A stretch of 64,000 bases of DNA from Adenanthera pavonina (GCA_026686845.1 JAIVEN010000015.1:11575501-11639500), one strand, 5' to 3'. Positions 13,131 through 24,726 are shown, counted from the first letter of the stretch. The notes: generated by a model not told the origin, from the sequence alone. Translations and numbers: made by a program.

Positions 13131-13544
13131 ACTCTTAATTTATCTTTCTCATATTTTCATATTTTCATTTTATTCTTTATTTTCATTTTTTATATTTTTC
13201 TTATAGTTATTTTCGCATGTGAATGGTAAAAGGGCAATCAAAATAATTTTTAAAAGCCATAAAAATTGCATGATCAACCTAAGGTAACCGTTCTTAGGAA
13301 TGGGTGTTGTGGGGGTGCCTAACACCTTCCCCACTCACAATCGTACTCCCGAACCCAACTATAATTTGCAGACCAATCCTTATCCACATTTTTATTTTTT
13401 ATTTCGGTTTTCCAAAATTTCCCATAAAATTTTGGTGGCGACTCCCTTCGAAATCGGCCTTCCATCGTGTGGGCCGATTTCTCCTTTTTCTTTTTATCTC
13501 ATTTCCCACGTCATCCGCGTCACATTTTCGGGTGTGACATCAAT

Positions 13545-14340
13545 TATCTTATTCGGCCTTTTGTTTATTAGTTAGTACGTAAACAAATTATCCAAATTTT
13601 ATGGATTCAGTTCAGCCCAGAAAAAAAATTTATGGGTGCGATTTGAATTTGGTTATGGAAAATTCTAGTAATATATTTTTTTCCGCGAAAAGAATATTTT
13701 TTAACATTGGTGTTTGAAGGTACTATTCATATTATCGATATATAAGTATTACGAAAAAGGTATGACAAAGTCACTCAAATAGTGTTCAATATTTCAAAAT
13801 TATGTTAATAATTATCTAAAATCTCTTTTTTATAATTTTATATGGATAGACTTTATGTATATGACCTTCAATTTGAGAAAAAGTCGTCTGTTTTTTTTTT
13901 TAAATTGATCAAATGGTATGGGATATGAAGATTAAAAAATTCAATGACATAAAATTAAACATCATCAATTAATTAATCAATATGTATATATTGTGAGTTG
14001 CATTTTTTGTTCTTTTTACTTAGCACTTAGCAGAAAACTTATAATATCAAAGTTGAAAAGGAAGAAACTAAGCAAAATATTATAATAAAGGACCTTTGAA
14101 TAGCAGGATGAGCAGTTGCTGTTTTATGACTAGTAAATTCCCAGACAAGTTGAGTCTGTCTGTGCGAAATATTTATATATATATATATATATATATATGT
14201 ATTGCAATATACCTTTCTCGATCCCTCCTACCACATCGACTTTTCAAAAGGTTGCAGGTGAGAGCTATATAGTAACCATGATCGATCATGATTATACGTA
14301 CCCTGCTCACTCACCCTCCTCTGCAACAATGAACCAGACT
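13545..14340. other. AT-rich intergenic spacer with (TA)n
   Basis: No gene is recognised between the end of the outer solo LTR and the second copy of the duplicated locus. A (TA)n tract of about 26 bp lies near 14172-14197. Confidence 0.6.
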
Positions 14341-14581
14341 TCATACCGGAAGAAAGGCACGTAAAGCAAAAGAATTATTATTAATCAGAATCTGAATCCT
14401 TTTACCATTTACATTAAAAAAACTGAAATTACAACAACTGCAAGTCGACATCCACCGAATCACGAAAAACTAAGTATTGGCTTCAGGAAGAACTTGCTAA
14501 GATAATAATTCCAAAAGCATATGAGCAAAGTAAAAAAGTCATGAGCAGCTTTGAAGCAAATATTGAACACAATCTTCCTGC

Positions 14582-14766
14582 CAGAGACGGATCTACAGGG
14601 GGGCGTGCAGGGGTACCAGCCCCCCCTACTTCAAACCTTCCTTTAAAAATTATGTTAATTTTATTTATAAAAAATGTGAAAATTAATTGTAGTATCTCTA
14701 TATTTAATGAAGTTTTCAATTTCCCCCCCCCCCCCCCCAATATATTAGAGTCTAGATCCGTTACTG
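14582..14766. mobile_element. hAT-type MITE, 185 bp
   Basis: The terminal inverted repeats are CAGAGACGGATCTA at the left and, in reverse complement, CAGTAACGGATCTA at the right. The flanking octamers are CTTCCTGC (14574-14581) and CTTCCCGC (14767-14774), an 8-bp target-site duplication with one change, which fits the hAT superfamily. The interior holds a run of about 16 C residues near 14725-14740. Open frames crossing it are incidental. Confidence 0.8.
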
Positions 14767-15844
14767 CTTCCCGCAATCCATTACGCATCTTTTTCTTGTG
14801 CAAAAGAAGCATAAGCCGAGAGCTAAATGAATAATTGTGAATTTGGAGCAACTATATATACGCCTGCCATATTAAATGATTGAAAAATAAATAGATAATA
14901 ATCATAAACATGCTATGTTGCGGGTGAAGCTAGCTCTCTTATATATAATAATCATAAATTCGCACAAAGACGGATAAACTCGACAATTAAAAACGAAATT
15001 GTGTACCTTGTTACGGGAACAAGAGTTTGATCTTGATCAATTATGTATCATACGGGGAGAGTAAAGCACTCTTATACGTAGAAGAGGAGCATGTTAAGTC
15101 CGACTCTTAACAACTGAATTTGAAGATCGTCCAAGGCCTTAAGATACTAATACACTCGATAGTGGTTATTAGAGGATTTGGATTGCTCGGCTTATTTGAT
15201 TTATGATTTTGTCCGTATCGGTATTCTTATGATCGATGACTGTTTGCATGCTTTCGTCGTGAAAGGAGTCGCGCAAAAAAATTAAGAGGCATAGGGTAGT
15301 AATCACGCAGCACGAAAAAGAAAAGATAAAAGGAGGAGGAAGAAGGGAGAAAACGCGACACAAACACACACACACACACGCAGTGAGGGAGAGCCAGGGC
15401 AAATAAAAAAACAATAATCCCCGTGCCAACTCCCCCTCAAAACCCCCCAAAAAAAAGTAAATTTTATTAGGTGGTGTTTGGCCTGCCATGCAAGCGCACC
15501 CGTCATGGCAAAGGTCTACAACCAAAAGAAAACACCATAACAAATACCTTGGCTTCACTATAACTTCTCCCACCAACCAATACCCCCAACAAACTATCAG
15601 ATTCACAATTTAACGCATGATAGGTTGAGACACAAACAAGATTTTATGTGATTCAGTCCTCTGGCCCGCTAGAGGCACCGGCTGATCATTGACGACGGAT
15701 CTGATGCGTAAAAGAACACAAGATGCCAATCGAGATCCGATTGCTTGAAGATTCGCGATTAAGAATAATTATATCGACCTTAAAAAACCACAAAAGAACA
15801 AACAACAAGCTCAGAAATCAGAAAGAGTTTAGAGATTTCAAATC

Positions 15845-16080
15845 ACTTACGTGATTCGCAACTTGATTAAACGATTTTAGCCTGAGGCGTATCAATCTTA
15901 CCGGCCTCGAACGCCACGGTCATCGCCAGAAAAGCTAGAACGGCGAAAGAACCTGTTGGGAAACTGGGAGATTTCCAATGCTGTATATCATACGAATTGA
16001 CGAAAACTTTCCATTGACTGCGATCTCTCGCTATAGTATTGACAGATCAGAAGCACCAGGCGAAGGGTGATATGTTTCTT
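15845..16080 (-). pseudogene. Second copy of the unrecognised exon, frameshifted
   Basis: This block matches the 3584-3829 exon but differs by small indels that shift the frame, so no single frame spans it. In one frame the stretch AVLAFLAMTVAFEAGKI is readable and looks like a signal peptide, slightly longer than the matching LVVLAFLEFEAGKI of copy 1, which suggests copy 1 has lost four residues there. A GTAAGA donor lies directly after the GAGGCCG word and a GTAAGT donor follows GAATCAC. It is probably a decayed paralogue, unless splicing avoids the shifted part. Confidence 0.35.
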
Positions 16081-16091
16081 TTATAGTCAAA

Positions 16092-16130
16092 CTAGTTTTG
16101 CACCCGTGCTGCACGGGTCATTCAGTTAGA
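16092..16130 (-). mobile_element. Helitron-type 3' terminus
   Basis: Read on the minus strand, the sequence has a hairpin (ACCCGTGCAGCACGGGT, plus-strand 16102-16118) followed by GCAAAACTAG and a host T. A short GC-rich hairpin just before a CTRR end, inserted between A and T, is the hallmark of Helitron 3' ends. The paralogous unoccupied site in copy 1 reads TTATAGTCAAATATGAGG (about 3841), giving the expected A|T target. The element would extend rightwards; its 5' TC end was not found. Confidence 0.65.
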
Positions 16131-16849
16131 ATTTTTTTCTTAAAATATAACAATATGAAATTTTATATCTAAAGAAAATAAATCATTAGAAAAAATAGAA
16201 AAATATTATTAAATGCAAAAGATAATACACATATCATCAGTTTATATTATTGAACATTTCTCTATCATTTGATGTGTTGTCACTTGAATTGCTATCATGA
16301 TTTATAATTAATATCTTTAATCCGTGTGGAATTCATTCACGAGACATAGAGACATAGAAACATATAATTGGTCTTATAAGAACACATGAATGGTAAGTAC
16401 AATTAAATATTGCGCAAAATTTTTCCTTAACTTTTATTTGTAGTCATATAATTAAAGAACTAACATAATAGAGAACCATCATCTCTTCATATTAAATAGT
16501 AGTCTACAATTAAATGGAGTCATAAAAACTTGGTATATAAATTTTCAACCCTTCATTTGATCCATGCATCACCTTAACTTAAAGTACATGTTTTTTCTCA
16601 AAAGTGAGATATAATCCATAAATTATTGAAGTAGATGCTTTTTCAACATCAAGTGGTATAGCTTCTTTATTGCTTAGTAGAAGGTTTGCACATTCATAAT
16701 TTTGCATGCAACTTTTTGTAAATGAAGATAATGTATGCAATAAAACATAAGAAAGTCATATTGTAAAGTTATTGGTTCATTCATCATTAATTATATCAAA
16801 TAATGCAACTATGGCCAACAGGTTCTGCTTTGAAGCTTTAGATTGAAGC

Positions 16850-18640
16850 CTGAGGGCCCTTTTAGTTAGTTTTAGAGAATCTAACACCCACCTTGAATCT
16901 CATCCTTTAGGAAACCCATATGTAGGAGTTTAGCATTAACCATTATATCCTCTTTTAGCTCTATCAATGGCATCTTCTTCCTTCATACCTATTCTCCTTC
17001 AGCCACCATCCCAGTATAAAGTAAAGATCGCCAATAGCAGGGATGCTAATGGAGCATGACATAGCCTCTTCTTCTCATAGCCAAACCTCTTGGACCTGTT
17101 TTGTTCATTTCATGGGCCTTGGAAAGGGTAGGAATGAGATATCCATTCCCAATTGTGTAAGTTTGATTACCTATTTTCACTCAAAAGGCTAATTTTTTGG
17201 GAGAGCTTTAGGACCTATTTTTAATGAATCAAAACATCTCCCATGGATCTCATCCCTTAAGGTTCCCATACATTAGAATTTGACACTGACCATTGCATCT
17301 TTCTTTAACTCCACCAATGATATCTTCTTCCTCCATTCCTATCCTCATTCAACTCCACCTTCCTTACACGGTGCAGAGGACATCGACAATAGCAACACTA
17401 ATAGAGCACAACTACCACAACATGGCCTTATCTTCTCATTGCCAAAGCTCTTGGGCCATTTGGTTAGTTTGTTTCATGGGCCTTAGAAAGAGTAGGAATG
17501 AGATATTGATTCCCACATGATGTATATTTAGTTGCCTATTTTTACTTAGAATGCTTAGTCTTAAGAAAGGTCTATTTCCTTTTTCAAGGAATTAGGATAC
17601 CATCTTGGATCTTATTCTTTACAACTCCCACATGTCAAAATTTGGCATTAATCATCCTATCCTCTATTAGCTCCACCAACAATGTATTCTTCCTCCATTC
17701 CCATCCTCATTCAGCTCTACCATTCTCGTACGGAGAAAAGGACATTGACGACAACAACATAATAGAGCAAATGGTGTGTGTTTGGTTATCTTTCCATCAC
17801 CAAATCTCTTAGGGCCTATTTGATTTGTTTTAAAGGCCTTAGAAAGAGTTTGAATGGAATATCCATTCCCACATGGTGTGTGTTTAGTTATCTATTTTAC
17901 TCATAATTCTCTTTTTTAGGAGAGCTTCATTCCTTATTTTCAAGGAATTAGGACACCCACATAGGATCTCTTCTTTAGGGTTCCCATATGTTAGAATTTG
18001 GCATTGACAGTAATGATGCTAATGGAGTAGAGGTCACTGACAGTAATGATGCTAATGGAGTACAAGGTAGCCTCATCTTCACACCGCTAAACCTCTTAGG
18101 TCCGTTTGGTTCATTTCATGGGCTTTTGAAAGAGTAGGAATGAGATTTTTATTTCGTATGGTGTATGTTTAGTTGCCTATTTTAATTTAAAATGCTCATT
18201 CTAAGAGAGCTTCATTCCTATTTTTAGGAAATCAGGATACCTACCTTTTCCCATATGTTAAAATTTGGCATTGACCATCTTATCCACCTTTAGTTCCACC
18301 AATGGCATTTTCTTCTTCCACTCCTGTCCTTCTTTAGCTCTACCATCCACGTACGGATTAGAAGTCACTGATAATAGTAATGTTGATGGAGCACAACATA
18401 GCCTTGTCTTCCCATCGCAAAACCTCTTAGGCCTATTTGGCTCATTTTGTAGGTCTTGGAAAAAGTTGGAATGTGATCTTCAGTCCCCAAATGTTGTATG
18501 TTTGGTTGCCTATTTTCACTCAAAATTATCATTCCTGGGAGAGCTTCATTCCCTATTTTCGGGGATTTAGAACACCTACTTTGGATCTCCTCCTTTAGCA
18601 TTCTCATATGTTAGAATTTAACATTAACCATCATATCATG
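16850..18640 (+). repeat. Tandem array of about five ~285-370 bp units
   Basis: A diverged unit repeats with anchor phrases such as TTCATGGGCCTTGGAAAG / GTAGGAATGAGAT (about 17100, 17467, 17830, 18115, 18445), CATATGTTAGAATTTGGCATT, CACCAATGGCATCTTCTTCC, and GCTAATGGAGCA. The first unit begins around 16850. Short open frames in it recur unit by unit and show no conserved frame, so I treat the array as noncoding satellite-like DNA inside the inserted segment. Confidence 0.75.
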
Positions 18641-21060
18641 TTGGCTTTTACAATGACTATAAATAAGAGTCATCTTCCCATTGCTAAACTTCTATCCATG
18701 AAATCGTTCACTCCCATGGTTAAATATGGTTGTCCATGCCACTGTCCCTTCTATTGAGGACAAAGTTGAAGAAGATGGAGATAAGGACAATAATCCTTCC
18801 TTGAGTCAAATATGGTTGTCCATGTTGTTGTCCCTTATGCTTACCTAAATCTGACACTCTCCTTCTTCACTTGACTCCAATATTGCTATTGCAATCGTTC
18901 CTCCCAAATGCTACTTAAGGACACCGATTAAGAACCCAAATCATCCTTTGATGTATGTATCTGCTCGTCTTCTTCTCAACTACTCTAGTTTCTTCTTCAT
19001 AACTTAATATGTTACAACTTATTAAAAACTCATGCTTGAGTTAATAATTTGTAATTTAAGTTGCAATTAAATGATGCTATATAACTTAAGGGTTGTTCTG
19101 TATACTTCCCAGTAAGTTCATTGTATTTTGCATGCCTAAATTTTTATTTCCTAAAAACTCTAAGTTATTTTTTAAATAAATATATATTATGTTTTATTGT
19201 TAAGACATAAATATCTTTTTTGTTTCATGATTTTTTAAAGAATTGAGGATATTTTTGAAAAAAAATATATTAAAACACTTGAGAAGTAGAACTTTCTTAA
19301 GTTTTACATACCAAACTTAATCAAACTTCATAAGAACTTCTATACTCTTTTTCAACCAAGCAAAAATGATTCATCTACTTCCCCAAGAATAGACACCAAG
19401 TGACCCCTTATTTAATGATTAAATATATTAAAAATCAATGCAAATTGTAAATTCAAATTAGTTTGTCAATTTATTTATCTTACAATTTATCAAGTATTGA
19501 GGTATACTTTAACAATTAGTTATTAAATATTCAAATTTCATTACAGAATAACAACAATATTAGTCTTATCTCATTTATATATTTAAATTTCATTATTCAA
19601 ATTTATTAATTAATTACACATATAATCCTTCATCTAATAAAATTAATTGGAATTTGACCTATGCCCAAAATAAATCAAATTAATTAGTAAATTTTCTATT
19701 TGAAAGTATTTAATGTTCATTTGGGATAATTTATCACAAATTTTCAATGTGTCATTTATCAATAATTTAGAAATTGTATACTTGCTTTTAAGCTTATAAT
19801 TAAATAAAATAAATTCTTTAATAGCTCAAGATATCAAGAGCATAATATCTTGTAAAAACTTTTTTATTTCAAACATTATTTCACCAATCTAATCAAGATT
19901 AATATGAAATTTTCTTAATATATTTTTTTCATTTAACTTCATTAGGAAAACCAATAAATAACCATGCCTGATTTTTTTTTGAAACAACAAAGTTTAGATG
20001 GTTGGGTCCTAAAAGCTTACCAAGATTAAGGCAAGTCTTAAGCTCAAAGAACATAGATAAAGGTATATACAAATTACTCACCAACATCATATTGACAGTG
20101 GAATTCCTGCCTATATGCTTATGAGATATAAGTCGCATTCTTGCCAAATGAACCAACATTCGTTGGTCATGCCATGATTATTTTTATGGACAAAACCATG
20201 CGTCAATTTAGGATGTGATTTTAAAATAATTTTCTTTGAGTAGAATGTTAAGAGAACTTTTAACTATATTAATTAAATTTATTGTCATAATAATATTAAT
20301 AAGTATAAATTTTTTTTTGTTTGAACTAAGTATAAAAAGTTCACATTTAATGCTTTTGAATCATGTAATATGGAAATTAAAAAAACTTTATGAGATATGA
20401 AAATTATGGAGACTTTATCTAGTCACAATGTGAACCTTTAGGGCATTTTGATCACTATTAATTCTTCAAATTTTTTTTACACTTAATTGTTCAAATTTTA
20501 ATTCAAAATCATTTAGTAATATTTGAAATTAATTAATATGAATTAAATTCATTAACTTGATAATGGAAAAGAATTAACAGTTTTTGTCGGCATTTATTAC
20601 AGATTAAAAAATGAATTCAAAGATATTTTGAAATAAATTCATAAAGCCCTAACTTCAATAATGATGAATCAATTGAATTTATTAATTTTCAGATTTATTT
20701 ATTGATTATATATTCAAACTTATTTGTTGAAATTTGAACTAAGCTTTGATAAATTTGAATTAACTTGAATTATTTATTAAATTTTCACATTCAAACTTCA
20801 ATAATTTTGAAAATTCAGTTGGCGATTTCAAAAATGGAATTTTTTCAATGCAATTCAAAATGCTTTGCTTAAAGATTTATTGTGGTTGTTATAAAAAAAT
20901 TTATTACGTTAAAATCCATTAATTCAAAATTTTCTGAAAATTAATTTTACCATTGAATACATGTTTAAATATCTTGCACAAACCAATTGGTTAAATATAT
21001 TTAGTTACTACAAAAATATTTAATTTTTTAAATCTATTAATGATTAAAAGTATTTAATTA
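18640..21060. other. AT-rich inserted DNA, no gene recognised
   Basis: This continues the inserted segment that starts at the Helitron-type terminus. It is strongly AT-rich with no long open frame and no recognisable domain. Confidence 0.55.
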
Positions 21061-21328
21061 CTTTCTCCAATCCATATTATAAGATATTTTGTATGACAAG
21101 TTTTTTATCCAAAATATAATGTATTAGATATTTTTCTTCCCATTTTACTCCTATCTTTAATACTTTCTCTCTCCTCATTTATAACCCTATAATGATAATA
21201 GAATGTGATATTTAATAAGGGTAAAATAGGAAATATAAGTATTTTTTGTATTAATTTCAGTTAAAAAATTATTTCTTTAATATGCATGTAATTGATACAA
21301 AATATCTTATAATGTGGGATAGAGGGAG
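21061..21328. mobile_element. Stowaway-like MITE, 268 bp
   Basis: The ends are imperfect inverted repeats: CTTTCTCCAATCCATATTAT at the left against the reverse complement of ATAATGTGGGATAGAGGGAG at the right, with TA on both sides. The CTCCCTCC-type terminus and TA target are those of Stowaway (Tc1/mariner) MITEs. The subterminal TAAGATATTTTGTAT is also mirrored on the right. Confidence 0.75.
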
Positions 21329-21469
21329 TAATTAATTAATTAACATTGAATCTAATTATGTGTGGGTGTGAATGTGTGTGTGTTTTAAGAAAAAAGATAT
21401 AAAGTTTCAATAAAGTAAAACATTTTAAAGATTATATAATTTAAAAAAAAGTGAAGAGTAAATCATTCC

Positions 21470-22043
21470 AAAAGTATCAAAGTTCAAGTATTTGGAGTTG
21501 ATTTTACAGAATGATGTTGAAATTGATGGGGATGTTATGCATAAGATACAAATTATGTGGTTAAAGTGGAGAAAAGTTTCAGGAGTTATTTGTGACCGTA
21601 AGGAAATTTTATCAAACTGTTATAAGGCCAGTGATGCTATGTGGTAGCGAATGTTAGGCTCTGAAAAGGCAATAGGAATATAAGATGGGAGTAGTACAAA
21701 TGAAAATGTTAAGATGAATGTGTGGTTATATAAAAATGGATAAGATATGAAATGACTATATACGAAGGAAAATCGGAGTAACATCTATCGAGAAAAAAAT
21801 GGTAAAAAATTATTTAAACTGATTTGTGCATGTACAAAGAAGAAGAGAAGAGGAGCCAGTAAGGAAAGTTGATCAAATGGCTTTGAGCCCTATTAAAAGG
21901 TGTGGAGGAAGACCAAGAAGAACACTATTAGAAGTTATAAGGTATGACATCTTGATAAATGATTTAATTAAAGATATGGTGTTTAATATAGCCTATTAGC
22001 ATTGTATGATCTACGTAACCAACCTTACTTATTGAGATAAAAC

Positions 22044-22086
<43 letters not shown>

Positions 22087-22087
22087 G
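21470..22087 (+). mobile_element. 3' end of an RTE-type LINE with an (ATT)n tail
   Basis: Decayed frames recall the C-terminal end of RTE-clade reverse transcriptases: FKYLELILQNDVEIDGDV, then IMWLKWRKVSGVIC, later a word close to RRREEEPVRKVDQM and GGRPRRTL. Stops and frameshifts are frequent, so it is dead. The copy is 5'-truncated and ends in about 41 bp of (ATT)n, the simple-repeat tail expected for RTE elements rather than a poly(A). Confidence 0.75.
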
Positions 22088-22189
22088 TATTGCAACTTTA
22101 TATGATTAGATTATATATATAATATCAGAAAGACTCATCTTAAAAAAAAGATTTGGATATGAAATTTTTTTTTAACCAAATATGAAGAT

Positions 22190-22900
22190 TCAAATTTCAA
22201 ATCACATAAAAAATTTTTTTACATGATAACGTAAGAATATGGTGGGAATTATATCATCTTTTTCATGATTATCGAAAAAATATCATCTTGTTCGTATTTA
22301 TGTTTATCTGTGAGGGTGTGATTAGAGGATTTGTACATTTCCACTAAACACAATATGAGCTGTATTATTCACAATAGTGGTGCGACTTTCAATATTTTTA
22401 TTTTGTATTAATATTATTACAGTATCAACGGTTGATACATCGAATATAATTATTATTAATTAGAGTTTTCCCAATGTGTAAGCCCAATTGCTTTTTTGGG
22501 CTTAACAACCTCTCGCATAATCCAAGAATACAAAAAACTTTATGATTGGACGGTTTTGTATTCCTAGATTATGGAGAGGTTGTTAAGCCCAAAAAAGAAA
22601 TTGGGCTTACCCAATTTTTGTTTGGTTTACCCCGGACTTATATCTGGATGGCTCAGGTAATAGCCCTTTATCATTTCCAGAGGCTTAACTCTCTAAAAAA
22701 GTTAAAAAAAAAAAACTGTCTATTGTGTTTCTCTATACTCTTATCACATTGCACTTTTTTTAATATAGTCAAATCATATTGACTCAAAAAAATTTTGTTA
22801 TCGTTAGTAAGTACGTAACTATGAGAGATGAATTTCAGTAAAACAAATAACTTATCTAAGATATTTATTTTCATTAATCTGTCCACCAAAATTTATAGAG
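22190..22900. repeat. Segmental duplication, copy 2 (right part)
   Basis: Homology with copy 1 resumes here: GGTGGGAATTATATCATC (22236, compare 4428), the AGCACAATATGAAT-like word, the left arm TAAGCCCAATTGCTTTT (22479, compare 5044), and GAGATGAATTTC...ATTAATCTGTCCACC (22830-22887, compare 5405-5480). The part equivalent to 3850-4290 is missing or too diverged to see. Confidence 0.6.
22479..22609. repeat. Near-perfect inverted repeat, ~56-bp arms
   Basis: The left arm starts TAAGCCCAATTGCTTTTTTG and ends GAATACAAAA. The right arm is its reverse complement with only a few mismatches and one indel, around a spacer of about 17 bp. Copy 1 of the duplicated locus (5041-5100) has a diverged left arm but no right arm, so the palindrome arose after the duplication. 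It could fold into a long RNA hairpin. Confidence 0.85.
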
Positions 22901-24660
22901 AGTAAATTTCTTCTTTGTGCATGTGTGTTAGTTTCATAAAGAAACATGCAAACACAATCATTCTGATACAAAATTTGAGATTTTTGTAGATATACTGAAT
23001 ACGACTTTTGGTGGTACTCTTTTCTTTCCAAGTTCAAAATCGTAGATTTAACATATGAGGTGGGATACGCAAATGCTAAATAGCGATGAAACATAGATGT
23101 GGAAGTATAGTACATAACTTCCCTATAGCCTTTCCTTTCTAACCAGTTGCTTGTTTGGTTTGGTTTTTAATTAGCTGATCAGTGACAATTCAAATTAAAT
23201 AACGACCAAAGCTATAGATTTGGTAGTATAGTAAACTATCTCCTTTACCTCCTAACTATGCTTTTTTGATTTGGTTCTTAGGTAACGTGAGATCTTATAT
23301 GGTACCTTGTGAATTAAGAAATGAGATTCGTACGGAAGATGGACAAATAATTGGCGATGTGGAATCCATACATGCTGCAACATTTAGAAAACACCAATGC
23401 CTTCTTTGTTTCTTTTTCTGTTTGAACTTTGAAGGTGGAGCCAAACCAAAGTGGACACCGAGCACTCATGCATTTTTCATCATTAGCTTTTTCTTCGCAT
23501 TATTGGGTAAAAAAATATTTGTATTTGACTTGTTTGTGAGGGAAATTAAAAATAAGAAAAAAAAAATTTTTTAAAAAAAAAAAGGTGTGGTATGCTGGTG
23601 TTAAATTTGGCACTTTAAAGCCTTAAAGCAATTTTGCCAAAATCCAGCAGAACGGGTAGGCCCTTGTTTTGGTTTGAACGAAAGGGCTAGTTTGAACATA
23701 GGAGGACGCTTTGCATTTGAAGTGAACGTGAGAGTGTGTACTTTGATTATAATATTGCAGCATGTATTGTTTTATTTGTTTCATGAATTATGCTGCTAAC
23801 CTTCGCCAATTTCTTCCACGTTGAACTTTGGTCCCTCCTTAATTCCACAAATAATATTAGGTGCTGCTTTTCAAGGCATGGTCTAAATTAAAATGCTTTA
23901 CTTTATGCGTGGTTCAAACATCTTCAAATTTCTACGTGAGTGACTTTTGTTATAGGGGGGAAAAAAGAAGAATGTTGTTTCTTAACAGGGAAGTAAAAGT
24001 TGCATAGTAATTTGCTACTACATATGTCAACATCAAAATTAAAGTAGGTATAGTTTTTTGTTTAGAGTTTAACTAGATACTATCTACTAGTATAATATAC
24101 TGCGTAAATTAAAAAATCTAAGGTCAGTGGAATCAGGTAATAAGCAATTGTCTCGAAATTCACATTGCGGAAATAATTTTTCCTCAACTCTGTAAACTAC
24201 ACTAAGAGTCGGTGAAAAAATAATTAAGAAAAGTAAATATTAATAGAGGAATACATAGAAAAACAAAAGGTACAGTGCTGATGGCTGAGCCATAGTATGA
24301 AAAATTGACAGGGTAGCGTTCCTGAATAATGAGAGCATCTCTTGACATGTACTTGAAAAATATTTCCCAAAGCAAAGAGAATAGAAGTTTTCAAATAACA
24401 CTCTTTAAAAGAATTATTCATTTTTTATTGTACAGGGTAACTAAAAAAAATCATATTTCCGCTCCGAACAGCACCCCTTAATTAGATATGAAGACACTGG
24501 GATTATTAATACACTAGAATATATAGTACACTACACGTTAATCTGGACAACTTTGTTCCTGGTGCATTTACTGCGAACAATGATTATAGACTCAGTTTTT
24601 GTCTTGGAAAGATATAGCTTTACGATTTTACCCTCTCAGTACGGTTTGGCCGTTGGGCCA
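22900..24660. other. Intergenic region upstream of the glucanase gene
   Basis: No coding exon is recognised. The sequence is AT-rich with ordinary short open frames. The proximal promoter of the glucanase lies at its right end. Confidence 0.55.
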
Positions 24661-24663
24661 GTC

Positions 24664-24680
24664 CCTCTCTTATATTCTCT
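24664..24680 (+). promoter_or_regulatory. Possible TATA region of the glucanase gene
   Basis: CTCTTATATTCTCTTTT lies about 55 bp before the start codon, and is followed by a short pyrimidine- and CA-rich leader. The position suits a plant core promoter with a short 5' UTR, but a TATA-like word alone is weak evidence. Confidence 0.35.
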
Positions 24681-24726
24681 TTTACAACTTCAAATCTCCC
24701 CACACAAGCAAAGCTGCTCTTCCGCC

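Larger units (their letters stand above)
5737..13539 (+). mobile_element. Solo LTR of a long-LTR Ty3-type retrotransposon, itself interrupted
   Basis: The element starts TGTGAACACC at 5737 and ends GGGTGTGACA at 13539. The flanking pentamers are ACAAT (5732-5736) and TCAAT (13540-13544), a target-site duplication with one mismatch. Removing the inner LTR (6623-9504 plus one GGAGG) leaves about 4.9 kb. Blocks in order are an A-rich head, a GA-rich leader (about 6010-6620 and 9510-9650), a unique middle, five diverged short repeats (11525-12425), a run of AAGTCC-type repeats (12834-13130), and a tail containing GGTGCCTAACACCTTCCCC and TTTTGGTGGCGACTCC. I recall the last motif and the TGCGACA-type end from Tat/Ogre-lineage elements, whose LTRs are unusually long; the lineage is an inference. 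No gag-pol sequence is present, so this is the product of LTR-LTR recombination. Confidence 0.75.
14340..16091. repeat. Segmental duplication, copy 2 (left part)
   Basis: This is the left part of the second copy of the 2450-5480 locus. Homology runs from about 14350 (compare 2480-2590) through the (CA)n block and the exon-like block, and stops after TTATAGTCAA at 16090, exactly where the Helitron-type terminus begins. An hAT-type MITE at 14582-14766 is present only in this copy. Confidence 0.7.

Noticed and set aside
15169..15606. A 145-codon minus-strand open frame with Cys/Val repeats
   Set aside because: Much of it is translated (CA)n repeat, and the homologous frame in copy 1 is not preserved as a whole. 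Only the short block after the acceptor was kept as a possible exon.
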